From an uncultured Mucispirillum sp. (GTDB taxonomy: Bacteria > Chrysiogenota > Deferribacteres > Deferribacterales > Mucispirillaceae), in contig CALUZC010000022.1 of assembly GCA_944325215.1 (NCBI GenBank), forward strand, positions 1 through 43,558: 43,558 bases of DNA. The letters are read 5' to 3'. The position numbers and the translations under genes were made by a program. The notes beneath the pieces are model-generated. The model was not told the origin of the DNA. It searched no databases and saw only the letters and a list, made by a program, of their open reading frames with translations. This document shows, one piece after another, positions 25,565-34,701 of the stretch. Every line of letters starts with the position of its first letter. The first letter of the stretch is position 1.

Positions 25565-27127
25565 CTATTTTTGCATTGCTTTTTTAACAGCATCTAAATG
25601 TTCCTGCAACTCTTTTTCTTCAGGCATAATCTCTACTGCCTTTGTAATATATTTATATGCTTTTTTATAATCTTTCTTTTTATAATATACCCAGCCTAAA
25701 CTATCAAGGTATGCAGCATTATTGGGCTCTTGGGAGAGAGCTTTTTCTATTAATACTAAAGCTTCATCTAAATGTATATTCATTTCTGCATATAAAAAAC
25801 CAAGAAAATTTTGGTATATATGGTTATTTGGTTCTATTTCATTAGCCTTTTTAATATATTTTAATGCACTATTAATATCCCCTATCTCTTCATAAGCTGA
25901 AGCAAGCATACCTAAAATCTGAGTATTAGTAGGGTTTTCTTTTAAGCCTGATTCCAATACATTTATTGTTTCTTTAAAATTTTTATCAATAGCATAACAT
26001 TCTGCTTTTAATAAGAAATAGTCCACATCTTGTTCAAGAGCATCTACCATATTAATATATTTAAGTGCATCTTGAGTTTTATCCTGTAAAAGATATACAA
26101 CTGTAATACGCTTTAAAACTTGAGCATATGTTGGGTTTAACTTTAAAGCACCAAGGTATAATTCTTCTGCCTTTTTATAGTTTTTTGTATATTCATAAAA
26201 TTTACCTGCTATATAATAGTAAGTAATCTCATCTGGTACTAATGTGGTGATTTCTTCAAAAACTTTACCAGCTTCTTCATACCTGCCTGCCATATTTAAA
26301 ACATCTCCAAGCTGCATAAGAATAATAGCTTTTGACTGCCCATAAAGTTTATCTGCCAGCCTTTGATATACTTCTATTGCTTTATCAAAATCACCTTTAT
26401 CTCTGTATATTTTACCAATATTTTGTTCTACTAAGCTGCTTATATTTTGGTTATCTCTTGCTACTTCTTCTAAGATGGCAATAGCTTTGTCATCTTTTTT
26501 CTGACCTAAGTAAATTTCTGCAAGCATTAATTTAGCAGTATTACTTCCATCAATACTAATGGCTTTTTCCAAATCCTTTATAGCTTTTGCAGTTTTCTTT
26601 TGCTGGATATATGTATCAGCTCTAAGAACATATATTCTAGTATCTTCTGGGTTTTCTTTTATTAATTCATCTAAAAGTTTTTCTGCCTCTTTATAATCTT
26701 TTACAATACCTGCTAAAATAGCAGTCTGCATCATATATTCGTTTGTCTTTTTTATATTTAAGCATTTTTGCATAATTTCATATGCTTTTTTAAAATCCAT
26801 TTTATATTCTTTATAAATAGTAGCTTCTAAATATAAATATTTAGCTTCTTTAGGAAAATCTTTATAAGCTTTTTTAGAAGTAGCAAGTGCATCATCTATT
26901 TTTTTAGCATTAATTTGGTTCTCTATAAGAAAATCATAAATATACATAGATTTTTCACTTTGCAGTATTTGGTTAAGTGTATTTATTGCTTTATCATACT
27001 CTCCATTTAAAGAATACTGCTTTGCTCTAATAAAAAGGGCAGTGTTGGAAGTCTGAGCATAAGTTATTGATATATCAAATAATATAAATGCAGTTAATGC
27101 TAAAAAAAAGTAAAAAAACTTTTTCAT
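25565..27127 (-). CDS. Periplasmic tetratricopeptide-repeat protein
   Basis: A 520-residue protein with a signal peptide (MKKFFYFFLALTAFILFDISITYA) followed by about a dozen TPR units covering nearly the whole length. Good examples are EAGKVFEEITTLVPDEITYYYIAGKF (about 280-305), KKAEELYLGALKLNPTYAQ and the last LDSLGWVYYKKKDYKKAYKYITKAVEIMP (about 475-503). It is probably periplasmic or attached to the outer membrane and acts as a scaffold. It precedes the LolB-like gene by 12 bases and is the first gene of the ispE operon. A role in lipoprotein or envelope assembly is a guess from position. Confidence 0.88.
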   Translation of the reverse strand: MKKFFYFFLALTAFILFDISITYAQTSNTALFIRAKQYSLNGEYDKAINTLNQILQSEKSMYIYDFLIENQINAKKIDDALATSKKAYKDFPKEAKYLYLEATIYKEYKMDFKKAYEIMQKCLNIKKTNEYMMQTAILAGIVKDYKEAEKLLDELIKENPEDTRIYVLRADTYIQQKKTAKAIKDLEKAISIDGSNTAKLMLAEIYLGQKKDDKAIAILEEVARDNQNISSLVEQNIGKIYRDKGDFDKAIEVYQRLADKLYGQSKAIILMQLGDVLNMAGRYEEAGKVFEEITTLVPDEITYYYIAGKFYEYTKNYKKAEELYLGALKLNPTYAQVLKRITVVYLLQDKTQDALKYINMVDALEQDVDYFLLKAECYAIDKNFKETINVLESGLKENPTNTQILGMLASAYEEIGDINSALKYIKKANEIEPNNHIYQNFLGFLYAEMNIHLDEALVLIEKALSQEPNNAAYLDSLGWVYYKKKDYKKAYKYITKAVEIMPEEKELQEHLDAVKKAMQK

Positions 27128-27268
27128 TTATTACTCCGAAAAAATTAATACATATATATTAAACTACTATACAGATAAAGACAATATTTATTTATATTAG
27201 AAATGATTATAGCTTGATAATTATGAGTATTTATTATAAAATCAAAGAAAATTTTTTGGATATACAAA

Positions 27269-28837
27269 ATGGATACAAAAAATATTGCAGAATACATTAC
27301 TCGTATAATACAAAGAAGTAATAGACATCCTTTTTTATTCATTGGTTCAGGTTTTTCAAAAAGATATTTTAATTTATTGAATTGGGAAGGATTATTAAGA
27401 AAATTTGCAGAAGAATTTTCAGGCGATGATTTTAAGTTTGATTTTTATAAAAATAAAATAGACTCTTCTATACCAAACATATTATACCCTCAGATTGCGT
27501 CACTTTTAGAAAAAGATTACAATGAAGCTGTATTTTCTGATGATAAATATAAAAAATTTCGCTTGGAAAATAAAGAAGTAATCCAATCAGGTATTTCACC
27601 CTTTAAAATTGCATTATCAAATTATTTTTTAGATATAGATATTTTATCTTGTGAGAATGAAGAATTTCTTTATTTTAAAAATAATATTTCTACACATGTA
27701 GCAGGTGTTATTACTACAAATTATGATTTAATTCTTGATGAGATATTTAATAAATTTAATATCTATTCAAGCCAAGAAGAATTACTATTTGCAGATATTT
27801 ATAATATGGGCGAGTTATATAAGATACATGGTTCTGCTAGTAAACCTAATAGTATCATAATTAATAATGAAGATTATGAAATATTTAATAAAAAATATGC
27901 TTATTTAACAGCAAAATTATTGACAATTTTTCTTGAAAATCCAGTTATTTTTATAGGTTATAGTTTAAATGATAGCAATATACAGTCTATACTCAAATCA
28001 ATTACTCAGTGTTTAAATAAAGAGCAATTACAAACAATAGAGGATAGACTTATATTTATTGAATATTCTAATGAGGAAGAAACAATTAAAGAATGTCAGC
28101 AAAGCTTTGATGATAAAACTAATGTAGATGAAAAAAATACCATTCCAATGACTAAAATTACAACAAATAGATTTCTTGAAGTATATAAAGGAATTGTAAG
28201 TACAGCAATCACAATAAAACCAAATATTTTAAGACAGTTAAGGAAAGAGATATATGAACTTGCAGTTATTTCTAATCCTGCTAGTAAAATATATGCCATA
28301 GGTTTTGATGAATTAGATAAGTTGTCAGAAGATAGTCAGTTATTACTCTCTATTGGTGTACATAAAAGTAATTATGGTAAAAGTGTAACAGCTGATTTAT
28401 TGTATGAAGATGTAATATTTGATAATAAAAGATTTACACCAGAATTTATAACAAAGGAGGTACTGCCAGTTCTTTTAAAACAAAATACAAGTGGTTTACC
28501 AATGTATAAATACATCAAAGATTGTAAAGAATATATAACTGACACCATAAAAGCTGACTATGAAAAGAAACATAGTCTAGATGATTTTTTAAATAACTCC
28601 ATTAGAAAAGGAAAAATTATTTATAGAAAAAAGTTACAATACAAAACAATTGATGAAATAATCAAAATTGAAGGCATGGAAAAAGCATTTCGCAAAATAT
28701 GCTTTTTAAATGAAGATGAAATTAACTTAACGCAGTTACACTCATATATAAAAGAAATATATTATGAAATAGGTGTAAATAATTCTGATTTAAGAAGACT
28801 TATAAGAATATATGATTATCTTATAAACAGATTTTAA
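27269..28837 (+). CDS. SIR2-like domain protein, candidate defence NADase
   Basis: A 522-residue soluble protein whose first 270 or so residues form a SIR2-like Rossmann fold. Visible elements are FLFIGSGFSKR (Gly26, Gly28), GVITTNYDLILDEIF with Asn151, KIHGSAS with His187, and PVIFIGYSLNDSNIQSIL. Asn and His are the residues used for NAD+ cleavage in defence SIR2 proteins. The C-terminal half (about 300-522) is helical and unrecognised; it may sense the trigger. No HerA, Argonaute or TIR partner is adjacent. It is flanked by housekeeping genes on both sides and ends in its own hairpin, which suggests a single-gene insert. The antiphage role is inferred from the family. Confidence 0.78.
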   Translation: MDTKNIAEYITRIIQRSNRHPFLFIGSGFSKRYFNLLNWEGLLRKFAEEFSGDDFKFDFYKNKIDSSIPNILYPQIASLLEKDYNEAVFSDDKYKKFRLENKEVIQSGISPFKIALSNYFLDIDILSCENEEFLYFKNNISTHVAGVITTNYDLILDEIFNKFNIYSSQEELLFADIYNMGELYKIHGSASKPNSIIINNEDYEIFNKKYAYLTAKLLTIFLENPVIFIGYSLNDSNIQSILKSITQCLNKEQLQTIEDRLIFIEYSNEEETIKECQQSFDDKTNVDEKNTIPMTKITTNRFLEVYKGIVSTAITIKPNILRQLRKEIYELAVISNPASKIYAIGFDELDKLSEDSQLLLSIGVHKSNYGKSVTADLLYEDVIFDNKRFTPEFITKEVLPVLLKQNTSGLPMYKYIKDCKEYITDTIKADYEKKHSLDDFLNNSIRKGKIIYRKKLQYKTIDEIIKIEGMEKAFRKICFLNEDEINLTQLHSYIKEIYYEIGVNNSDLRRLIRIYDYLINRF

Positions 28838-28860
28838 AAAAGCCACCTTTAAAGGTGGCT
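28836..28860. terminator. Perfect 20-base palindromic terminator, stronger on the minus strand
   Basis: AGCCACCTTTAAAGGTGGCT (28841-28860) is a perfect palindrome. Five A precede it and only TT follows, so the T-run needed for intrinsic termination exists mainly for transcripts from the right. It could still stop the SIR2 transcript weakly. Confidence 0.65.
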
Positions 28861-29071
28861 TAAATTACATCTATATTTGTGTTATACCCTAAAAGATTAA
28901 GTGCTGATATATTGGCTTGCTCACTCAACACCCCCTTAAATAAGTATAACCTCTCTAGCAATATATAAGAATATTATAAATAAATATTAGTCTTTGTCAA
29001 GCAAATATATTGAAATTTATATGTTTTTATAATAAACTACACAGGAACTACATATATATTTTGAGGAAGAA

Positions 29072-30028
29072 ATGGGATTATTTGATTTTTTTAAAAAAGA
29101 TAAGCAGGCAAAAGATAACTTAAAAAAGGGTATGAAAAAAACTTCTGGTAAGTTTATGCAGGGGCTTTCCACCATATTTTTAGGTAAAAGCACAATTGAT
29201 GATGAACTGCTTGAAAATTTAGAAGAGTTTTTAATTACAGCAGATATTGGACCGCAGGCTGCTGATATGATAATAGAAAAAATACGCACAGAATATACAA
29301 GAGGCACACTAAAAGATGCAAAGCGTATAGAAGATGCTTTAAAACAAACATTAATGGAAATACTTTCAGATGTGGAAGAATTTAATGAGGATATGACAAA
29401 TAAACCTTATGTTATACTTGTATCTGGTGTAAATGGGGCAGGTAAAACTACTTCTATAGCAAAGCTTGCTAATATGTATAAAAAAGCAGGTAAATCTGTT
29501 ATGCTTATAGCAGGTGATACATTTAGGGCAGCAGCAGCAGAACAGCTTTCAGAGTGGGGAAATCGTCTTGATATTCCAGTTGTAAGACAGCCAGATGGCA
29601 GTGACCCAGCAGCAGTTATCCATGATGGGCTTACAAGTGCAAAATCTAAAAATATAGATATAGTAATTGCAGATACTGCAGGCAGGCTCCATACAAAGCA
29701 CAATTTAATGCAGGAACTTGTAAAAATCAATAAAGTAGCTGAAAAAGTTTTAACATATCCTGTGCAGGAAAGTATAATAGTCCTTGATGCTACAAGTGGT
29801 CAAAATGCATTAACTCAAGCAAAAATGTTTAAAGATGCTATAAATGTAAACGGCGTAATATTAACTAAGCTTGACGGCACTGCAAAAGGTGGTATAGCAT
29901 TAAGGATAGTAAGTGAACTTCATCTTCCTATTCGCTATATTGGTTTTGGTGAATCTATGGAAGATTTAAGGCCATTTAATGCTGAAAACTTTGTGGAAGC
30001 CATGTTTGAAAAAGAAGCAAATGAATAA
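29072..30028 (+). CDS. ftsY: Signal recognition particle receptor FtsY
   Basis: A 318-residue SRP-type GTPase that docks ribosome-SRP complexes at the membrane. The N domain occupies about residues 1-100, then come the G motifs: GVNGAGKTTSIAKLA (about 117-131), DTFRAAAAEQL, DTAGRLHT, TKLDGTAKGG (about 270-279), and the final FGESMEDLRPFNAENFVEAMF. The acidic A domain of E. coli FtsY is absent, giving the short form. GAGGAAGAA precedes the ATG. Upstream is a 210-base gap with no recognisable RNA gene. Confidence 0.97.
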   Translation: MGLFDFFKKDKQAKDNLKKGMKKTSGKFMQGLSTIFLGKSTIDDELLENLEEFLITADIGPQAADMIIEKIRTEYTRGTLKDAKRIEDALKQTLMEILSDVEEFNEDMTNKPYVILVSGVNGAGKTTSIAKLANMYKKAGKSVMLIAGDTFRAAAAEQLSEWGNRLDIPVVRQPDGSDPAAVIHDGLTSAKSKNIDIVIADTAGRLHTKHNLMQELVKINKVAEKVLTYPVQESIIVLDATSGQNALTQAKMFKDAINVNGVILTKLDGTAKGGIALRIVSELHLPIRYIGFGESMEDLRPFNAENFVEAMFEKEANE

Positions 30029-30042
30029 CATAAAGGCAAAAC

Positions 30043-30828
30043 ATGCAGATTTTTATTAAGGATATAGAAAATATAAATAAAAGCCTTTTTAATATTTATG
30101 ATGATAAAAATATTTTACCAATAGCTATAAATATTAATGGTTTATATTATCAGCTTTCATCATTTAATAGCAGCAGGCAGTATATATATTATGGAGAAAA
30201 ATCAGCCACAGAAGCAGTTAATTTTTTTACTACAATAATTAGTAATGTAACTTATAAAGTGCTAGTCAAAATCTATGAAATATGTAGAAAATTTAATTGT
30301 GATGTGAGTAATATAAATATTTTTGCAGAATATAATATAAAGGGTAAAAAATCATTTGAAACTTTAGAAAAATCACTTTATCTACCAGTAGAATTACTTG
30401 ATTTTATTGATAAAAAAGATATTCCACTAAAAACAGTATCATTAATCATAAGCCAGCAGGAAAATGTAATCAATTTTATAAATGGTGCAGTTATTAATAA
30501 CGAATTTTCAGTGCAGAGTTTTAGAAAGTTTGTGGAAAAAGTATGCGATTTTAAAGAAATAATACCTGAAAATTATAATAAAGGTTTTATATTCCCAGAT
30601 GTAAAAAGTGCAAGCCATAAAGAAATAGATGAAAAATATAGTAAATTAGTTAGTAATTTCAAAAATATAAAAATAAATAATTTAGACAGCTTTGAATCAC
30701 CAAAACTAAATTTCTCTTTTGATATAAGCAGTATAGAAGATTATGAAAATATTATAAAATTATTAAATGATAATAAGAATAATATTGCATTATTTTATGA
30801 AATCTTAGAAAAATATGGGCTAAAATAA
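30043..30828 (+). CDS. Unrecognised cytoplasmic protein after ftsY
   Basis: A 261-residue protein without signal peptide or membrane segment. I do not recognise it. The middle (about 105-165: FETLEKSLYLPVELLDFIDKKDIPL, then a helix pair and a FSVQSFRKFVEKV stretch) recalls the helical DNA-binding core of ParB-type proteins, where a LP-x(2)-L segment precedes two helices. The resemblance is by eye only, and the N-terminal ParB CTPase motifs are not present. It starts 15 bases after ftsY with AAGGC upstream, so it is probably co-transcribed with it. A small stem (GTGG/CCAC) followed by five T at 30835-30855 may end the unit. Confidence 0.55.
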   Translation: MQIFIKDIENINKSLFNIYDDKNILPIAININGLYYQLSSFNSSRQYIYYGEKSATEAVNFFTTIISNVTYKVLVKIYEICRKFNCDVSNINIFAEYNIKGKKSFETLEKSLYLPVELLDFIDKKDIPLKTVSLIISQQENVINFINGAVINNEFSVQSFRKFVEKVCDFKEIIPENYNKGFIFPDVKSASHKEIDEKYSKLVSNFKNIKINNLDSFESPKLNFSFDISSIEDYENIIKLLNDNKNNIALFYEILEKYGLK

Positions 30829-30973
30829 TTAAAAGTGGTAATCTGCCACATTTTTCATTGCATTCCACATTATAAATTAATCCCTTTCCTAAAAATTGTA
30901 TGCTTATAAATATATGAGTTAGTTGCTTGTTTTTATTGATAAAGTATGATATTATCCTATGGGGGTTTTAAAT

Positions 30974-32449
30974 ATGATGAAAAAATATACTATTTTATTA
31001 ATTTTATTAGTAATCCTTACAGGCTGTAAGGGAAAAGAAGGAAGCAATACTGTATCTATTGATGCACCAGAAGACTATGTGCTGTTTGAAAATTTATCTG
31101 ATAAATTAGATATTAAAAATGCAGGGCTTTCCACCTATGATTATACAAAAGAGGCTGCCTTTTTACTGGATATTTCAAAAGAAGCAGATTATGAAAAATA
31201 TTTTTATAAAAAGTATGTTGATAATGTATCTGAATATGAAAAATCTGAACTTGAAAAAACAATAGATGATTTTATAAATAATGGTAACTCTATTGCAAGT
31301 GCATATAGCTTTATTGGTAATATGTATGTAAATAAAGGGAAATTATTAGAAATATCAAAATTTGGAAGCTATTGTTTTCCTTATTATGATTTTGCTGGCA
31401 GTGATGTATTTAAAGATAAGCTTCAAACATGTTATCAAGGATATGAAATAGGTGCAGAGTTATATAGAAAAGCAAATTTAGGGCTTTTAAAAGCTAGAAA
31501 TATGCTAAAATATGCCATAGAAAACCAGTTAAAAGAAGAAAGTGATAAAGTGCGTGCAGATGCTCATCTTTTAATTGCCATATCTTACCTTGCTCAAGAT
31601 GAACTATACCAAATATTAGAAGTGAAAAAACATGCTGCCCTTTGGAAAGAATTAGGCGGAGATAAGGTTGAGATTTTTTCAAAAGAAACAAATGAAGAAT
31701 TAAATGAACTATTAAAATATGTAGCATATAATGAAAATACTGGTGTTATAGAACTTTTAAAAGATGGTATTGAAAAAGGGTTTATAAACCAAGTTGTATC
31801 ATTAGGTGGAGTATATAATTACTTAAATGATGATTTTTACCTGCCTGTATCTATTGTAAAACGTGATGAAAATCAATATGCCATTAACCCGTTTTTTACA
31901 GTTTACCATGATGCGCAAAAGGTGTTTAGCACATTTCCGTTACTTGTAAAACCAGAAAAACCAATAGATGTTTCAAGTTATAATGTGCAGAATAATTTAG
32001 ATAGATTATATAATAATCCATTATATATTTTACCACTTAATGGTGCTGTTTATATACTAGAGATGAAAGATAATAAGCCATTAAAAGTAGAATTTTTAAA
32101 CCCTGCTTATTATGATACAAGCTATTTCCGTGATGAAACTATAAAACCTATTATAGTAAACGATTACGGTTATGACATGCTGCAAAGAGATTATATTTCT
32201 TATGAAAAGGACAGCGGCGAATTTGTATGGAATGGTAATATAAAGGACCAGCAGCCAGATAAATCAAAACTTTTCAAACTAAGAAATGTTATGGACTGCC
32301 TTCATGGGAATGATGAAAGGTTAATAGATTTCTGCTCTAACAGAGGAAGGCTGATTAGGGCAAAATATGAACATGATAATTACAAATGTAGAAATAAAGA
32401 AAACTGCTTTATGACAGTAGATGATATGATAAAAAGAGGGGATTACTAA
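30974..32449 (+). CDS. Lipoprotein of unknown function, module shared with next gene
   Basis: A 491-residue lipoprotein: signal peptide and lipobox ILTGC within the first 20 residues. I chose ATG 30974, which has GGGGG eight bases upstream; the in-frame ATG at 30959 lies before that site. Residues about 95-235 are helical and repeat-like (SIASAYSFIGNMYVNKG, RADAHLLIAISYLAQDELYQ), suggestive of an alpha-solenoid. Near residues 350-400 the segment YILPLNGAVYILEM, then VEFLNPAYYDTSYF and IKPII closely resembles a part of the following gene's product. Three or more cysteines lie in the C-terminal 60 residues (for example KCRNKENCFM). Function is unknown; it is co-transcribed with the next gene, whose ATG overlaps its stop by one base. 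Confidence 0.7.
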   Translation: MMKKYTILLILLVILTGCKGKEGSNTVSIDAPEDYVLFENLSDKLDIKNAGLSTYDYTKEAAFLLDISKEADYEKYFYKKYVDNVSEYEKSELEKTIDDFINNGNSIASAYSFIGNMYVNKGKLLEISKFGSYCFPYYDFAGSDVFKDKLQTCYQGYEIGAELYRKANLGLLKARNMLKYAIENQLKEESDKVRADAHLLIAISYLAQDELYQILEVKKHAALWKELGGDKVEIFSKETNEELNELLKYVAYNENTGVIELLKDGIEKGFINQVVSLGGVYNYLNDDFYLPVSIVKRDENQYAINPFFTVYHDAQKVFSTFPLLVKPEKPIDVSSYNVQNNLDRLYNNPLYILPLNGAVYILEMKDNKPLKVEFLNPAYYDTSYFRDETIKPIIVNDYGYDMLQRDYISYEKDSGEFVWNGNIKDQQPDKSKLFKLRNVMDCLHGNDERLIDFCSNRGRLIRAKYEHDNYKCRNKENCFMTVDDMIKRGDY

Positions 32450-34686
32450 TGGTTAGGTATATTACTTCATTTTTACTTATAACATTGCTATGCAGCACTT
32501 TAGCTTATGCTGATGAAGAAGAATTTGATATATCAATAAAAAGAGTTACAGGCGGTAAAGCCACATTTATTGATAAAGATAATAATGAGGTTACTTTTGA
32601 ATTTGCTGAGCCTAGAGAAGAAGACTATATAACAATAGAAGATAACAATAAATATTTAAGTGGTTTAAATTATGGTCCTTATATTATAAGAGGAAAAATG
32701 CAGGAAAATGACTACTATAAATTTTTAAAAGCAGAAAAAGTAACAGTAGATGATGCAAAAATTATAGTTGTTAAAGCATTAATAGATATTTTTAGGCAGA
32801 ATAGGTCAAAACCATTATATGATATTAGTAAAATGGGCTATAGTTATGATAAAACTAACACTCCACCTCTTTCCTGTTCTGATGTTTTGATAAAAGGTAA
32901 AATATATGAAGAACTAGGCAGAGATAAATATATAGAAGAAGTAGCAAATACAAGTTATTATGCTTTTAGAAATAGAGCATTAAAAAAAGCACAGCATATT
33001 ATAGATATAAGCTTATCTAATGTTATTGATTCAGATTTTGATGGGGAGTTAGTTGAGCTGTATAAAGAAAATATACTTTTTTTAGCGTTATCAGAATTTG
33101 CTATGTCTGGCTTTTATAACAATAAATACATAATAGAGCAAATTACCAGATTAGAAGATGATGAAGGTATAAATCTGACCTCTTTATTATATTTCATGCA
33201 ATATTTTGAGCTTGCGACCTTATATCCAAATGAAACAGATTTATTATTGGAAACAATAACAATAAGACAAGAATTCGATAATGTGCAAGAATTTGTTAAT
33301 GCACTAAAATTAGGTGTAGAATATAAAATATCATTTGATTATATAGCATTTACAAAAGGATATTTTGATATTTATAACGACGGTGTTTATGAAATGGTGC
33401 AAATAGATAAATTCAATGAATATTCTATATTAAATATTTTAGAGGTAGTGCCGGATAGTAAATACAGCAACTTATATCCACGCCTTTATAAATTAATAAA
33501 TGAACCTTCTAGTAAAAGTGATACATTAGACTATAAACCATTACACTGCACAGATAATGTTTATACTGGTAATTTACACATATTACCATATAATGGTGTT
33601 GTATATATTTTAAACACATCAAGGGTAGATGATAAAATAGTGAAAATAGAAGCCCGCACCCCTGCATTTTTTAATACAGATTATGGTAATAATTATACTA
33701 TTGACCCTTTAATTAACAAAGCAGGTGGCGATACGCAAGCATTAAATAAAAATCTTGTGCTTCATCAGGTATCAAATATGGGAACATTTTCATATGGTAA
33801 TAAGTCTCAAATGAATGGAATAATATATGAAAATAAAATAACAAAAGAGCCTATGTCTCCACTTGGTGATGTGGGAAAAATAACAGATATGCGTGGTGAA
33901 AAAATAATGCCACAGGACATGAAAGCTCGTTATAATATTTCAAAGTTTGATAAAAAAAATGATGAAAAAACTAAGGAAGCAATTGTTGACTATATATATT
34001 ATTTAAGAGAGATAGCTGATACACCTTTCTCAGAGACAAGTGAATTATATTTTTATGATATATCTATAAAAGAAGATGAGCCTGTATTTTTGGCTGCTCT
34101 ATATTGTGATGTAAACCATATAGAATATTTATTTCCTGTAGTTGGTAAAAACTTGAAAATTATAGATAAAAAACTTGTAAAGCCATTAATGGATTCATTA
34201 GGTTGGAGGCATAAGCAAGCAATAGTTAATAAAACAGATAATGGAATTTATATAGGCTATATACACGGTGATAATAATATTTTTGTAGTAAATATTGTAG
34301 ACGGTAAAGCAGGTTATAACAGCTTTCCAATTTATGATTATAAAGATGAAAAGAAAACCGAAAATTACTTTATAGAGGACTATTTATTAGAATCTAATGA
34401 GAAACTTGAACAAAAAGCTGGTATTGCATGTGATAGTGATTTATATAGTAACAGCCTAATATGTTCAGACCGTTCATTATTATCTGCTGTTGCTTATATT
34501 AAAGCTCTTTATAAAAGCAAAATAGAAAAAAATAGCACAATGCATTATCCAGCATATATTCATGATTCTTTAGAAGATATTTATGCGAATTTTGGTAGTA
34601 TATTAGATAACAAATGCAGTAATAAAAACAGCTATGATGAATGTATGGAAGCCATATTAAGTTATGAAAATGTTTTTAAATATTAA
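32449..34686 (+). CDS. Large secreted protein of unknown function, partner of preceding lipoprotein
   Basis: A 745-residue protein with a signal peptide (MVRYITSFLLITLLCSTLAYA) and no further membrane segment. I do not recognise the family. Residues about 20-110 look strand-rich, and 110-330 are helical. The segment LHILPYNGVVYIL, then VKIEARTPAFFNTDY and TIDPLI (about 376-425) repeats the module seen in the upstream lipoprotein. The C-terminal third contains IYIGYIHGDNNIF and a cysteine-rich end (ACDSD, ICSDRS, NKCSN, YDECMEA). One-base overlap with the preceding gene implies coupled translation, so the two probably work together in the envelope. A weak ribosome site for the next gene follows 15 bases later. 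Confidence 0.7.
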   Translation: MVRYITSFLLITLLCSTLAYADEEEFDISIKRVTGGKATFIDKDNNEVTFEFAEPREEDYITIEDNNKYLSGLNYGPYIIRGKMQENDYYKFLKAEKVTVDDAKIIVVKALIDIFRQNRSKPLYDISKMGYSYDKTNTPPLSCSDVLIKGKIYEELGRDKYIEEVANTSYYAFRNRALKKAQHIIDISLSNVIDSDFDGELVELYKENILFLALSEFAMSGFYNNKYIIEQITRLEDDEGINLTSLLYFMQYFELATLYPNETDLLLETITIRQEFDNVQEFVNALKLGVEYKISFDYIAFTKGYFDIYNDGVYEMVQIDKFNEYSILNILEVVPDSKYSNLYPRLYKLINEPSSKSDTLDYKPLHCTDNVYTGNLHILPYNGVVYILNTSRVDDKIVKIEARTPAFFNTDYGNNYTIDPLINKAGGDTQALNKNLVLHQVSNMGTFSYGNKSQMNGIIYENKITKEPMSPLGDVGKITDMRGEKIMPQDMKARYNISKFDKKNDEKTKEAIVDYIYYLREIADTPFSETSELYFYDISIKEDEPVFLAALYCDVNHIEYLFPVVGKNLKIIDKKLVKPLMDSLGWRHKQAIVNKTDNGIYIGYIHGDNNIFVVNIVDGKAGYNSFPIYDYKDEKKTENYFIEDYLLESNEKLEQKAGIACDSDLYSNSLICSDRSLLSAVAYIKALYKSKIEKNSTMHYPAYIHDSLEDIYANFGSILDNKCSNKNSYDECMEAILSYENVFKY

Positions 34687-34701
34687 TTAGTTAGGTAATA
34701 G

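Noticed and set aside
28861-29071. Possible structured RNA in the gap before ftsY
   Set aside because: Part of the gap is less AT-rich than usual, but I found no SRP RNA, tmRNA, 6S or riboswitch signature and no long stem.
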